From NCBI RefSeq assembly GCF_965262965.1, contig NZ_OZ253573.1:3720001-3784000 (forward strand): a stretch of DNA of 64,000 nt, written 5' to 3'. The notes below the pieces were generated by a model. That model was given only the letters and a program-made list of their open reading frames with translations, was not told the DNA's origin and did no database searches. Position 1 is the first letter of the stretch; every line of letters starts with the position of its first letter. The translations under genes and the position numbers were made by a program. This DNA comes from Poriferisodalis sp965262965. Its GTDB lineage: Bacteria > Actinomycetota > Acidimicrobiia > Acidimicrobiales > Poriferisodalaceae. Positions 1 through 8,530 of this stretch are shown one piece after another.

Positions 1-1110
1 CGTGCGCGCCAGCACACCGAACGAGCCCCATCGCTTGTTCTGCGCGGTGATCCAGCGGGCGATGCCGTCGGCCTCGGCCGCCTCGTCGTCGTATGCCGTC
101 ACCGTGGGCGCCGGACCGATTTCGTGCGGGCGTGCGGGCTGTTGGTCGTGTCCACCTCGTTGAGACTGTGCTGGGGTTGCTGGCTCGCTGGGGGACATGA
201 CGGCGGATGCCGCGGCGACGAGCAACGGATGGCTGCGGTAGTTGAGGTCGAGATGCACCACTTCAGCACCGTCGAAACGGCGACCGAACTCAGCGATGTA
301 GCTGCTGTCTGCGCCGTTCCACCCATAGATGGCCTGATCGGTGTCGCCGACGACGCAGATGTCGCAGGCGCCGTCGCGCACGGCGGAGGTCCCGCCCAGC
401 CAAGCCACCAGCAGGTTCCATTGCAGCCGGTTCAGGTCCTGGAATTCGTCGACGAAGAAGTGACGGTGCAGCCAGCGTCGGGCGTTCGCGAAGTGCTCGT
501 CGGAGTGCATCAGGCGTGTGCACTCGATGAGCAGGTCGTCGAAGTCCAGCATTCGTCGGCGCGTCTTGGTGCGCTCGTAGTGCGAGTACAGCTCCGCTGT
601 GGCCTCGGCGCCAGATCCCACTCGTCTGGGGCCGGGACCGTCGCGGTACTCGGCGGCTGAGAGATCGCTCGCCTTCGCCCAGTCGATCTCGCGCAAAGCG
701 ACCGCCACGGTCACTGGCGGTCGGGCTCCAAACCTGTCGCGCAGATGCTCTGCGAGCTCACCGCTGAGAGCGGCACGGCTCGGCAGGACCTTGCGCACGG
801 ATCGCCCGCGGTCGATGTCGTATTGGCGCAGTTGTGCCAATGCAATGGAATGAAAGGTGCCGACCGGGCCGGTGCCGTCGACGCCCAAGTCCCGAAGCCG
901 GGAACGCAACTCGTGCGCAGCTCGCCGCGTAAAGGTGACGGCCACCGCATGCCGTGCTTGGATCGACTCGTCGTCGACTCGCCGAGCGATCCGATGCGTG
1001 AGCACTCGGGTCTTGCCGCTCCCTGGTCCCGCCACCACCAAGAGGGCGCTCGCCTCCGAATCCACCGCAGCGCGCTGCGCTGCGTCGAGCCGGCTGGCTG
1101 ACGAGTCCAC
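1..1110 (-). CDS. UvrD/PcrA/Rep-type superfamily 1A DNA helicase, N-terminal part (runs off window)
   Basis: Reading the minus strand from a GTG at 1110 gives 370 uninterrupted codons to the window edge, so the C-terminus is missing. Superfamily 1A motifs appear in order: Walker A AGPGSGKT (residues 27-34), motif Ia with FTRRAAHEL, the Walker B variant DEFQD (about residue 221), GDTDQAIYGWNGAD (about 254) and NYRSHP (about 288). These define ATP-dependent 3'-5' DNA translocases of the UvrD/PcrA/Rep group, which act in repair and replication-fork clearance. Which member it is cannot be decided without the C-terminus. The start lies 7 bases after TAGGTT (minus strand), the leaderless spacing seen elsewhere in the window. 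It is divergent from the next gene with only 35 bases between start codons. Confidence 0.9.
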   Translation of the reverse strand, partial: MDSSASRLDAAQRAAVDSEASALLVVAGPGSGKTRVLTHRIARRVDDESIQARHAVAVTFTRRAAHELRSRLRDLGVDGTGPVGTFHSIALAQLRQYDIDRGRSVRKVLPSRAALSGELAEHLRDRFGARPPVTVAVALREIDWAKASDLSAAEYRDGPGPRRVGSGAEATAELYSHYERTKTRRRMLDFDDLLIECTRLMHSDEHFANARRWLHRHFFVDEFQDLNRLQWNLLVAWLGGTSAVRDGACDICVVGDTDQAIYGWNGADSSYIAEFGRRFDGAEVVHLDLNYRSHPLLVAAASAVMSPSEPATPAQSQRGGHDQQPARPHEIGPAPTVTAYDDEAAEADGIARWITAQNKRWGSFGVLART

Positions 1111-1145
1111 GGGAGCGAACCTAGACCGTCGTTACCCTGCCGTCG
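1111..1145. promoter_or_regulatory. Divergent leaderless promoter pair
   Basis: Only 35 bases separate two opposed GTG starts. On the minus strand TAGGTT (1123-1118) is followed by 7 bases and the helicase GTG. On the plus strand TACCCT (1133-1138) is followed by 7 bases and the GTG at 1146. Both fit a TAnnnT -10 box placing transcription start at the start codon, and no Shine-Dalgarno sequence fits in this space. The promoter call is inferred from spacing. Confidence 0.55.
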
Positions 1146-1859
1146 GTGCGCATCGTGAGCCTCGTTCCGAGTGTCACCGAGACGCTGGCGACCTGGGGTA
1201 CCGACCCGATCGCGTGCACCCGCTTCTGTGAGCGGCCCGATTTGCCACACGTGGGTGGCACCAAGAATCCCGACGTCGAAGCGATCGTCGCGCTGGGGCC
1301 GGACCTTGTCGTGACCGATCGCGAGGAGAACCGCAGGCAGGACTATGACGCGCTGGTCGCGGCAGGTCTCAACGTGGAGGCTCTGCATATTGCGGCGCTC
1401 GGCGACGTAGAGCCCGAACTGGGCCGCTTGGCGCAACGGATCGGTGTGGCCTGGACTCCTGAACCGCTGCCCAAGCCAGCCGACTTGCGGGGCCCAGCGG
1501 CGCTGGTCGGAAATGTTCGCGTCTTCGTGCCGATCTGGCGCCGGCCGTACATGACCATCGGCGCGCGGACGTACGGCGCCTCGCTGCTCCGCTATTGCGG
1601 TGTCGAGGTGGCCTTCGCTGACCGCGACGCCTACCCGACCCTTTCCGATGCCGACCTCTCGGCCGGGCACTTTGAGGTGATCCTCGCCCCAACCGAGCCG
1701 TATCCGTGGCATCTGCGGCATGTGGACGAGTTGTCGCAGTACGCACCGACCCACCTCGTCGGCGGACAGGATCTGTTCTGGTGGGGAACCCGCACGCCAG
1801 CGGCGGTCGTTCGAGTGGCCCGTACGATCCGCAGAGCGCTGGAGCAGACAACGCCCTGA
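1146..1859 (+). CDS. Cytoplasmic BtuF/TroA-like helical-backbone metal receptor (cobalamin-binding-type) protein
   Basis: 237 residues from a GTG. The N-terminus RIVSLVPSVTETL and the later GTKNPDVEAIVALGPDLVVTDREENR are hallmarks of periplasmic-binding-protein class III folds (BtuF/FecB/TroA), which bind vitamin B12, siderophores or metals between two lobes joined by a rigid helix. There is no signal peptide or lipobox; the protein starts directly with the first beta strand, so it should be cytoplasmic and is not an ordinary transporter receptor. No permease or ATPase gene is adjacent. Family membership is clear from the N-terminal half; the ligand is unknown. Confidence 0.75.
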   Translation: MRIVSLVPSVTETLATWGTDPIACTRFCERPDLPHVGGTKNPDVEAIVALGPDLVVTDREENRRQDYDALVAAGLNVEALHIAALGDVEPELGRLAQRIGVAWTPEPLPKPADLRGPAALVGNVRVFVPIWRRPYMTIGARTYGASLLRYCGVEVAFADRDAYPTLSDADLSAGHFEVILAPTEPYPWHLRHVDELSQYAPTHLVGGQDLFWWGTRTPAAVVRVARTIRRALEQTTP

Positions 1860-1919
1860 CAGCGCCCAGATCGAGAGTGCGAAGTAGCGTTGCCCCGACG
1901 TGACGAGGGGGGACCAGAC

Positions 1920-3071
1920 ATGGGCACAGGACCGCTGGCGGGGACCAGGGTGATCGAGATGCAGGGGATCGGGCCGGCGCCCTTTTGCGGGATGATGCTC
2001 TCGGATATGGGCGCGGAGGTCATCCGGGTGGATCGAGCCGGAAACGTGCGGGACCACGATGTCGACGTTCCGCCCATCGACGTGCTGGCTCGCGGTCGAT
2101 CTTCGATCGGGCTCGACCTGAAGAATCCCGACGGCGCCGAGGCGTTGCTGCGCCTTGTCGAGCATGCCGACGCGCTGATCGAAGGATTCCGTCCGGGCGT
2201 GATGGAACGCTTGGGGATCGGCCCCGAAGAGTGCCTCGCCCGCAATCGGGGACTCGTCTATGGCCGGATGACCGGCTGGGGTCAGGAAGGTCCGTATCAC
2301 CTGGGCGCGGGGCACGACATCAACTACATCGCGCTGGCTGGCGCGCTCGAACCGATCGGACGGGCGGGCGAGCCACCGATAGCGCCGCTCAACCTCGTGG
2401 GCGACTTTGGCGGCGGCGGAATGCTGCTCGCGTTCGGCGTGGCCTGCGGCCTGTTCGAAGCGCAGCGTTCCGGCGAGGGACAGGTCATCGACGCAGCCAT
2501 GGTCGACGGCGCCGCCACGCTGATGGCGATGTTCCATTCGATGCGTGCGCTGGGTGTGTGGAACGACGAGCGCGGCACGAACCTGCTCGATACCGGCAGC
2601 CACTTCTACGACGTGTACCAATGCGCTGACGGCAACTACATCTCGGTCGGGTCGATCGAACCGCAGTTCTACGCAGAGCTGGTGAGGCTGACCGGGCTCG
2701 ACGACGACGCTGAGTTCGCCAAGCAGAATTCCCGCAGCAGCTGGCCCCATCTCAAGGATCGCATCGCCGAGGTTTTCAGAGCCAAGACCCGCGACGAATG
2801 GTGCGAGATCATGGACGCCACCGACGTGTGCTTCGCCCCAGTGCTGACGCTCGAAGAGGCGCCCCAGCATCCGCACAATGTGCATCGCAATACGTTCTGC
2901 GAAGTAGCCGGGGTTACCCAGCCCAGCCCGTCACCGCGCTTTGGACGGACCGTCGAATCGGTCCAGGGCCCGCCAGCGCATCCAGGCCAGCACACCGACG
3001 ACGTGCTCGCCATAGCCGGCTACGACGCTGACGACATCGTCAAGTTGCGCGACACCGGTGCCGTCGCCTGA
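1920..3071 (+). CDS. Alpha-methylacyl-CoA racemase (CoA-transferase family III)
   Basis: 383 residues from an ATG preceded by a strong AGGGGGG Shine-Dalgarno; an in-frame upstream start at 1890 is less likely. It interconverts 2R- and 2S-methyl-branched acyl-CoAs, needed before beta-oxidation of branched fatty acids or sterol side chains. Sequence and spacing match the racemase branch rather than formyl-CoA transferases: AGHDINYI carries the catalytic His (132), GDFGGGG the Asp (162) and SIEPQF the Glu (247), equivalent by my alignment from memory to the mycobacterial MCR residues. DAAMVDG and RMTGWGQEGP are also typical. No other lipid-degradation gene is nearby. Confidence 0.88.
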   Translation: MGTGPLAGTRVIEMQGIGPAPFCGMMLSDMGAEVIRVDRAGNVRDHDVDVPPIDVLARGRSSIGLDLKNPDGAEALLRLVEHADALIEGFRPGVMERLGIGPEECLARNRGLVYGRMTGWGQEGPYHLGAGHDINYIALAGALEPIGRAGEPPIAPLNLVGDFGGGGMLLAFGVACGLFEAQRSGEGQVIDAAMVDGAATLMAMFHSMRALGVWNDERGTNLLDTGSHFYDVYQCADGNYISVGSIEPQFYAELVRLTGLDDDAEFAKQNSRSSWPHLKDRIAEVFRAKTRDEWCEIMDATDVCFAPVLTLEEAPQHPHNVHRNTFCEVAGVTQPSPSPRFGRTVESVQGPPAHPGQHTDDVLAIAGYDADDIVKLRDTGAVA

Positions 3072-3468
3072 GGTGAGCGACGAGCCTCGAGACGCCGACG
3101 ACGCTCGCTCCAGTGAGCCGGCCGGTCCTCCGCCGGGACTGGACCGCAAGCTCGTCCCGCTCTACACCGAAGCCGCTGCGGTGGCCGACGTGTCGCCCGC
3201 GAGCGCGTGCGCCCTCGCCCGGCTGCTGCTGCGCAGCCTGATCCAGGCCCAGGGCCTGCGAGGCCGACACCTGGTGCGCGACATCGGCGAGCTGGTGTCT
3301 GCGGGCGCTCCGGTGGGCCTGCTGCGAGCGCTCGATGTGATGAAGCTCAGCGACATCGAGGCCCGCCGCCCCGGCGAGCTCAACTTGGCCAACGGCCATG
3401 GCGACGCGCAGAACCTGTTGATGTTCATCCATCTCTTCACGCAACACGTCTCGCCGCGTCAGCGGTGA
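3058..3468 (+). CDS. Conserved-looking hypothetical protein, helical
   Basis: 136 residues if begun at the GTG at 3058, which overlaps the racemase end by 14 bases; a GTG at 3073 is the alternative start. The first 25 residues are acidic and low complexity. The rest is predicted helical, with an Ala/Leu-rich stretch around residues 48-65 and a C-terminus ending in LLMFIHLFTQH. The layout vaguely recalls DUF4145-type helical domains, but I do not recognise the family. The overlap suggests co-transcription with the racemase gene. Confidence 0.6.
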   Translation: MPSPEVSDEPRDADDARSSEPAGPPPGLDRKLVPLYTEAAAVADVSPASACALARLLLRSLIQAQGLRGRHLVRDIGELVSAGAPVGLLRALDVMKLSDIEARRPGELNLANGHGDAQNLLMFIHLFTQHVSPRQR

Positions 3469-3525
3469 GACCATCAAACGCAGTCGCCGCCGCGGCGGTG
3501 ATCTCCTCCCAGCGAGCCGAGATGC

Positions 3526-3897
3526 ATGTCCGCTGAGTTCTGGAAATCGCTTCACGTCGTGCTGGGCTGGGCGCTCGTGATCTCGAACGGTGTTGCAGGC
3601 CTGTGGTCGCTCGCCGCCGTCCGCTGGCACCACATGCGACACAGCAGCTTGTGGTGGCTCCTTGGTGCCGCGTGGGTGCTGGTCTTCGTCCAGCTCACCG
3701 TCGGCGTTGTCGTCATCGGGGTCGCCGAAGTCGAAGCGCCTGCATTCCATGTGTTCTACGGAGTCTGCTGCGCCGTGGCGGTCGCGTTCGTGTACGCCTA
3801 CCGGCAGCAACTCTCGCATCGCCGCTATGAGCTGTTCGGATTCGGCGCCCTGTTCATCATGGGACTCGCCATCCGCGCCATGTTCTTGGGCAGCTGA
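3526..3897 (+). CDS. Small integral membrane protein
   Basis: 123 residues with three to four hydrophobic helices: about 8-30, 44-66, 72-90 and 104-121. A His-rich loop (HHMRHSS) lies between the first two. It sits 57 bases after the preceding gene and may share its transcript. Its last 130 bases (3772-3901) are repeated almost perfectly at 6474-6603, so this gene marks the insertion point of the restriction-modification island. I do not recognise the family. Confidence 0.7.
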   Translation: MSAEFWKSLHVVLGWALVISNGVAGLWSLAAVRWHHMRHSSLWWLLGAAWVLVFVQLTVGVVVIGVAEVEAPAFHVFYGVCCAVAVAFVYAYRQQLSHRRYELFGFGALFIMGLAIRAMFLGS

Positions 3898-3901
3898 GCG
3901 C
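3772..3901 (+). repeat. Left copy of 130-bp direct repeat bracketing the R-M island
   Basis: Bases 3772-3901 match 6474-6603 (offset 2702) with four mismatches, at 3787, 3789, 3791 and 3891. The left copy is the intact 3' end of the membrane-protein gene, including its stop. Everything between the copies is of lower G+C than the flanks. Confidence 0.93.
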
Positions 3902-4126
3902 ACACAGTTCTTGGAGCGCCACCGAATGGAACTTCGAGTCATGGGACGTGCGATCCCTTGGCGACTCGTCGCCGAGTGGTCGGGCATCGGCAGCCGGTCC
4001 TCGACCATGGCCGGTGTAGCTCATGCGGTCGTCCGTGCGGTGAGCCACTCGTCGTTCAGAATCCTCTAGAGAGAGTCGTTTGCCATCCCCCCTCGTGTCA
4101 CACCGACGGTCTACCGTTCGATCATC

Positions 4127-5083
4127 ATGTTCTTGGATGAACCGACGCCTGCGACGAGGCTTCGCGTCGCCAGCTTCTTTGCTGGCATCGGAGGTTTCGA
4201 CCTTGGATTTGAGCGCGCTGGCTTGGAAACAGTGTGGCAGTGCGAAATAAAGGATTTCTGTCTTGAAATCTTGGAACAACATTGGCCACATGTAGAGCGA
4301 GCCCGAGACATTCGCGAAGTGGAGCCATATGAAATCGCAGATGCCGACGTTTGGGCCGGAGGATTCCCTTGTCAAGATGTCAGCCTCGCCAGAATGGGAC
4401 CGAGAGCGGGTCTCGCAGGAAACCAGTCTGGACTCTTCTATGCATTTGCCGACCTTATTGAGTCGTGTCGCCCCAAAGCTCTCGTCATCGAGAACGTTGC
4501 GGCACTCCTATCTTCCAACCAAGGAAGAGATTTTGCAGTCGTCGTACGGACGTTGGCCGAACTCGGGTATGGCATCGCGTGGCGGGTTCTTGACAGTCGA
4601 TACTTCGGCATCCCCCAGTCACGCTCTCGAGTCTTCATTATCGGATATCTTGGAGGAGCCGAACGTGCCGGAGCAGTACTTTTTGAGCCCGAATGCCGCG
4701 ACCGGGATTCTGAGACGCGCCGATCGAATGGACAGAAAACTGTTTCCCCCTTTAAGATCTGCGTTGGAGATGCTAGCAAAGGGTTCGTCAAGAAATTAGC
4801 GCACTGTCTGTATGCTGAGTCAGCTAGACATACAGGAACTGATTGGTCTCGCAACTACGTCTCATACCCTCAGGGCTGGGTAAGACGACTTACGCCACTG
4901 GAGACCGAACGTCTACAGGGATTTCCGGACAACTGGACTGTGCCCAAGCGAAGGCAACACAACCTACAGGCTCTAGATAGCGCCCGCTACCACGCTTGCG
5001 GAAATGCAGTGTCAGTGCCGGTTGCCGAATGGCTCGGCCGTCGCATAAGACGTGTGCTGGGACCCGAATTGGTAGACTTCTAA
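4127..5083 (+). CDS. DNA (cytosine-5-)-methyltransferase
   Basis: 318 residues with the full C5-methyltransferase motif order: motif I FFAGIGGFDLGFE (17-29), motif IV GGFPCQD with catalytic Cys82, motif VI ENV (122-124), motif VIII QSRSRVF (164-170), motif IX with RLTPLETERLQGFPDNW, and motif X GNAVSVPVAEWL. The region between VIII and IX (about 180-250) would be the target-recognition domain and is short. The enzyme methylates C5 of cytosine in a specific site, presumably protecting host DNA from the HNH nuclease encoded convergently 13 bases away. Base composition is clearly less G+C-rich than the neighbours, pointing to horizontal transfer. A TACCGT box ends 9 bases before the ATG. Recognition sequence unknown. 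Confidence 0.93.
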   Translation: MFLDEPTPATRLRVASFFAGIGGFDLGFERAGLETVWQCEIKDFCLEILEQHWPHVERARDIREVEPYEIADADVWAGGFPCQDVSLARMGPRAGLAGNQSGLFYAFADLIESCRPKALVIENVAALLSSNQGRDFAVVVRTLAELGYGIAWRVLDSRYFGIPQSRSRVFIIGYLGGAERAGAVLFEPECRDRDSETRRSNGQKTVSPFKICVGDASKGFVKKLAHCLYAESARHTGTDWSRNYVSYPQGWVRRLTPLETERLQGFPDNWTVPKRRQHNLQALDSARYHACGNAVSVPVAEWLGRRIRRVLGPELVDF

Positions 5084-5096
5084 GAAACACTTTGAT

Positions 5097-6287
5097 TCAG
5101 GTGAGAAGCGTTAGGTCGATACCCGCGTAGAACCTCTCAATGAACACCGGATTTGGCCGGTGTTCTACTAGGCTCGGTAAGAGTTCGTGGGGAATTTCTC
5201 CGACTACTGATGCGATGCGATCCCGCTCGCGAGTCCCTATCCGCTCCAATAGAACCGTGCCTTCAACGTAGTACTTGCCACCCTTGTGTCGAATGGCCAA
5301 CAGCATCTGGTCGAAGGCCCAATGGTGAAGCTTGCACAAGCAAACGCCGTTATCTACTCGGTCAAGGTCAAAGTGACGCCATGGCAATATGTGCGCAGCG
5401 TCCACTCCTGAACCAATTGTCCCATCACCTGGTAGCCGCAAGCTACAGAATGCGCACGTGTCGTCCCATACTCTGCGCACTTCCTTGGAGAAGCGAGCTC
5501 CAGAAGACCCGCGAATATTGCTTAGCCTCATTTCACCTGCCCTCTGAATGCGCATGGGAATGTCGTCAAGGGCAAGTTGATCGAGCGTTATCGGAATAGC
5601 AGAGGATATTCCATCACCATCATCTGTTCCAAGAATCAAGTTGCGCACATAGTTCCTGCCGCGACTAATGAGAGCAATCTCAACGCTATCAAGCCAGCGG
5701 AAGATTCTGCTTGTCGTCTTGATCGCTTCGACACTGGCTGGTCCCAGTTCAAGTGCTAGACGGTGTTGATCAAGCAGTTCGACAATACGGTTGGGAAGAT
5801 CGGGTAACTCGTTGTCGAGTACCAATTGGTGCAATTGCTCAACCACAGCCCAACGTTGGTCAAACCAAACAGTCTGTTCGGCGATCTCATTCTTGATCGA
5901 CACGTAGGTCGGGGACGCCACGATCGCGCGGTCTCTGTCGTCAAACTGTATATCGGGTCCGAGCCCAATCTTCGTAAGCAGATAGCCCTGTTTGCACATT
6001 ACAGGAATCGAGTCGGCAAGATTTTCTGCATCTCTTCGCGGCCTCAATAGCAATAAGGCGCCCATCTGGCGCCCTACTTGAGGTGTGTTTGAGTTAGCTC
6101 GCTGCCTCCGAAGCCTGGGCTTTTCACTTTCGCCTGACCGCACGAGGAGATTACTTGGGTGGATCTCGAAACCATGAAGCTTCCAAGACAATGTCCAGCC
6201 GTCGAGTTCTCTTGCGCTGAGGGTACCGTGATGACCCACCAGCTCATATTCGCCTCGCCCTCCTGAAGTTCTGAATCCGATATGCAC
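5097..6287 (-). CDS. HNH endonuclease, probable restriction enzyme of a type II R-M pair
   Basis: 396 residues from a GTG. The C-terminal third carries a zinc-supported HNH nuclease: CAFC (278-281), DAAHILPWRHF (296-306), Asn313 and HHWAFD (321-326). The first about 260 residues have no motif I recognise and probably bind DNA or dimerise. It is convergent with the cytosine methyltransferase, stops 13 bases apart, with equally low G+C. This pairing is the usual mark of a restriction-modification system, so it is inferred to cut unmethylated sites of the methylase's specificity. A solitary HNH nuclease of another role is the alternative. Confidence 0.78.
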   Translation of the reverse strand: MHIGFRTSGGRGEYELVGHHGTLSARELDGWTLSWKLHGFEIHPSNLLVRSGESEKPRLRRQRANSNTPQVGRQMGALLLLRPRRDAENLADSIPVMCKQGYLLTKIGLGPDIQFDDRDRAIVASPTYVSIKNEIAEQTVWFDQRWAVVEQLHQLVLDNELPDLPNRIVELLDQHRLALELGPASVEAIKTTSRIFRWLDSVEIALISRGRNYVRNLILGTDDGDGISSAIPITLDQLALDDIPMRIQRAGEMRLSNIRGSSGARFSKEVRRVWDDTCAFCSLRLPGDGTIGSGVDAAHILPWRHFDLDRVDNGVCLCKLHHWAFDQMLLAIRHKGGKYYVEGTVLLERIGTRERDRIASVVGEIPHELLPSLVEHRPNPVFIERFYAGIDLTLLT

Positions 6288-6473
6288 TGAGCCGTTCCAT
6301 CAGAGTGATTGTGAGTTGCCGAGAAATGTCGGCGCAAGGTTACGTTCGTCAGTAGCTATGTATCTCTACACAGCAAGGTAGTTGATCCCATCGACATCAC
6401 GTCGCGTGCGGCGCACACGACCAATTGTCCGCGCCCAAGATGGCTAGAGCGACTTTGGAACCTCGGCAATCGA
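6288..6473. other. Noncoding flank of the R-M island
   Basis: 186 bases upstream of the HNH gene, A+T-richer than the chromosome, with no convincing gene. On the minus strand TAACCT (6351-6346) and a TAGAGATAC stretch could be promoter elements for the nuclease gene. No integrase or attachment-site core was found. Confidence 0.4.
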
Positions 6474-6603
6474 GCCGTGGCGGTCGCGATTGCGTACGCC
6501 TACCGGCAGCAACTCTCGCATCGCCGCTATGAGCTGTTCGGATTCGGCGCCCTGTTCATCATGGGACTCGCCATCCGCGCCATGTTCTTGGGTAGCTGAG
6601 CGC
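6474..6603 (+). repeat. Right copy of 130-bp direct repeat: orphan 3' end of the membrane-protein gene
   Basis: Second copy of the last 42 codons and stop of the membrane-protein gene, without its 5' part. Three of the four differences lie close together at its left end and change two codons; the fourth is silent. A fragment in frame with no start is best read as the scar of the island's insertion. Either the target was duplicated, or the island brought its own slightly diverged 3' end. Confidence 0.9.
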
Positions 6604-6646
6604 CGCGGAGATCGACTGCCCGCCGACCGTAGGTCTGGCGGCGGCC

Positions 6647-8434
6647 TCAGACGCCGAGGCGTTCTTCGAGCTGGTCGAGCTGACGGCGCATCTCGGGCGG
6701 GAGGCGATCACCGAGGGTGTTGTAGTGGGCTTCGATCATGTCGATTTCGGCTCGCCAGTCGTCCTCGTCGACGGTGGTCAACGAAACGATCTGCTCGTCG
6801 GTCAAGTCGAGGCCGGTGGTGTCGAGCGCCTTGGGCGGCGGGACCAGGCCGATTGCGGTCGGCACCGCCTCGCCGTGGCCAGCGACCCGTTCGATGACCC
6901 ACTTGAGCACGCGGGAGTTCTCGCCGAAGCCGGGCCAGATGAACTTGCCGTTGTCGTCCTTGCGGAACCAGTTGACGTAGAACAGCTTCGGCAGATGCGT
7001 GTTGGGCTTCGCGCCGATGTCCAGCCAGTGCTGGAAGTAGTCGCCGAAGTTGTAGCCGCAGAACGGCAGCATCGCGAAGGGATCACGACGGACCTCGCCG
7101 ATGGCTCCCGCAGCGGCGGCCGTCTTTTCCGACGACATCACTGAGCCCAGGAACACGCCGTGTTCCCAACTGAGCGCTTCGGTCACCAGCGGCACCGTGG
7201 TCGCTCGTCGGCCGCCGAACAGGATCGCTGAGATCGGCACGCCGGCTGGGTCTTCCCATTCGGTCGCGATGGTCGGGCACTGTGCTGCGGGAGCGGTGAA
7301 GCGGGCGTTGGGGTGCGCGGCGGGAGTGCCGGCGTCGGGGCTCCATGCATTGCCTCGCCAGTCGGTGAGTCCCTCGGGGGGCGTATCGCTGAGGCCTTCC
7401 CACCACACGTCGCCGTCGGAGGTCTGGGCGACGTTGGTGAAAACGCAGTTGCCCCACATGGTGGCCAGCGCGCTCGGGTTGGTGTCGTCGCCGGTGCCCG
7501 GCGCCACGCCGAAGATGCCGGCTTCGGGGTTGATGGCATGCAGCCGGCCGTCGGAGCCGAACTTCATCCATGCGATGTCGTCGCCGATGGTCTCGACCTT
7601 CCAGCCGGGCAGGGTCGGGATCATCATCGCCATGTTCGTCTTGCCGCAAGCCGACGGGAACGCAGCGGCCACGTAGACCGTTTCGCCGCCCGGGGGAGTG
7701 ACGCCCACGATCAGCATGTGCTCGGCCAGCCAGCCCTGGTCACGGGCCATCGTCGATGCGATTCGCAGCGCGAAGCACTTCTTGCCCAGCAGCGCGTTTC
7801 CGCCGTAGCCCGAGCCGTAGGACCAGATCTCTCGGGTCTCCGGGAAATGGACGATGTACTTGCGTTCGGCATCGCACGGCCACGGCACGTCGTCCTCACC
7901 GGGCTCGAGCGGCGCGCCCAGCGAATGCACGCACGGCACGAACTCTCCGTCGCCGAGAACGTCGAGCGTGGCCTGGCCCATGCGGGTCATGATCCGCATC
8001 GACACCGCCACGTAGGGCGAGTCGGTCAGCTGGACGCCGATGTGGGCGATGTGCGATCCCAGCGGACCCATCGAGAAGGGCACCACGTACATGGTCCGGC
8101 CTCGCATGGAGCCCGCGAACAGTTCGCTCAACTCGGCCCGCATCTCGTCGGGCGCCCGCCAGTTGTTGTTGGGGCCTGCGTCCACCTCGCGCTCGCAGCA
8201 GATGAACGTGCGGTCCTCTACCCGGGCCACATCGCCCGGATCCGAGCGGGCCAGGAAGCTGTTCGGCCTGGTCTGGGGATCGAGCGGGATCAGCGTGCCC
8301 GACTCGACCATGAGGCCGCAGAGCCGCTCGTACTCGGATTCGGACCCGTCGCACCAAACGACGTTGTCGGGGCGCATGACGCCAGCCCAGCGGTCGACCC
8401 ATTCGAGCAGTTGGCGGTTGGTGGTTGGGGGCAA
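6647..8434 (-). CDS. pckG: Phosphoenolpyruvate carboxykinase (GTP)
   Basis: 595 residues, normal for the GTP-dependent enzyme, which converts oxaloacetate and GTP to phosphoenolpyruvate, GDP and CO2 (gluconeogenesis/anaplerosis). Diagnostic features are SYGSGYGGNALLGKKC, the kinase P-loop FPSACGKTN, the GDDIAWMKF metal-site strand and NPEAGIFGVAPGT, followed by FTNVA. The start is a TTG seven bases after GGAGG. It is transcribed towards the R-M island, and its stop lies 43 bases from the right repeat copy, so the island did not disturb it. Confidence 0.96.
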   Translation of the reverse strand: MPPTTNRQLLEWVDRWAGVMRPDNVVWCDGSESEYERLCGLMVESGTLIPLDPQTRPNSFLARSDPGDVARVEDRTFICCEREVDAGPNNNWRAPDEMRAELSELFAGSMRGRTMYVVPFSMGPLGSHIAHIGVQLTDSPYVAVSMRIMTRMGQATLDVLGDGEFVPCVHSLGAPLEPGEDDVPWPCDAERKYIVHFPETREIWSYGSGYGGNALLGKKCFALRIASTMARDQGWLAEHMLIVGVTPPGGETVYVAAAFPSACGKTNMAMMIPTLPGWKVETIGDDIAWMKFGSDGRLHAINPEAGIFGVAPGTGDDTNPSALATMWGNCVFTNVAQTSDGDVWWEGLSDTPPEGLTDWRGNAWSPDAGTPAAHPNARFTAPAAQCPTIATEWEDPAGVPISAILFGGRRATTVPLVTEALSWEHGVFLGSVMSSEKTAAAAGAIGEVRRDPFAMLPFCGYNFGDYFQHWLDIGAKPNTHLPKLFYVNWFRKDDNGKFIWPGFGENSRVLKWVIERVAGHGEAVPTAIGLVPPPKALDTTGLDLTDEQIVSLTTVDEDDWRAEIDMIEAHYNTLGDRLPPEMRRQLDQLEERLGV

Positions 8435-8504
8435 TGTGACCTCCGGGTCGGTCTTCCTACTCGCTCGCGCTTCGCAGTTGCTGCACTCGTCCGCGCTCCG
8501 GAGC

Positions 8505-8526
8505 CGGCCGACTTCGTGGTCGGCCG
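8505..8526 (-). terminator. Hairpin directly downstream of the cold-shock-like gene
   Basis: A perfect 8-bp inverted repeat, CGGCCGAC / GTCGGCCG, with a 6-base loop begins 5 bases after the stop of the minus-strand gene ending at 8531. There is no T tract, as is common for actinobacterial terminators, so termination is inferred from position. Confidence 0.45.
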
Positions 8527-8530
8527 CGGA

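Noticed and set aside
711..2885. Long open frame of 724 codons on the minus strand
   Set aside because: It lies antisense to the helicase start, receptor-like and racemase genes, which have clear motifs; its protein is Arg/His-rich with no family features, typical of G+C-rich antisense frames.
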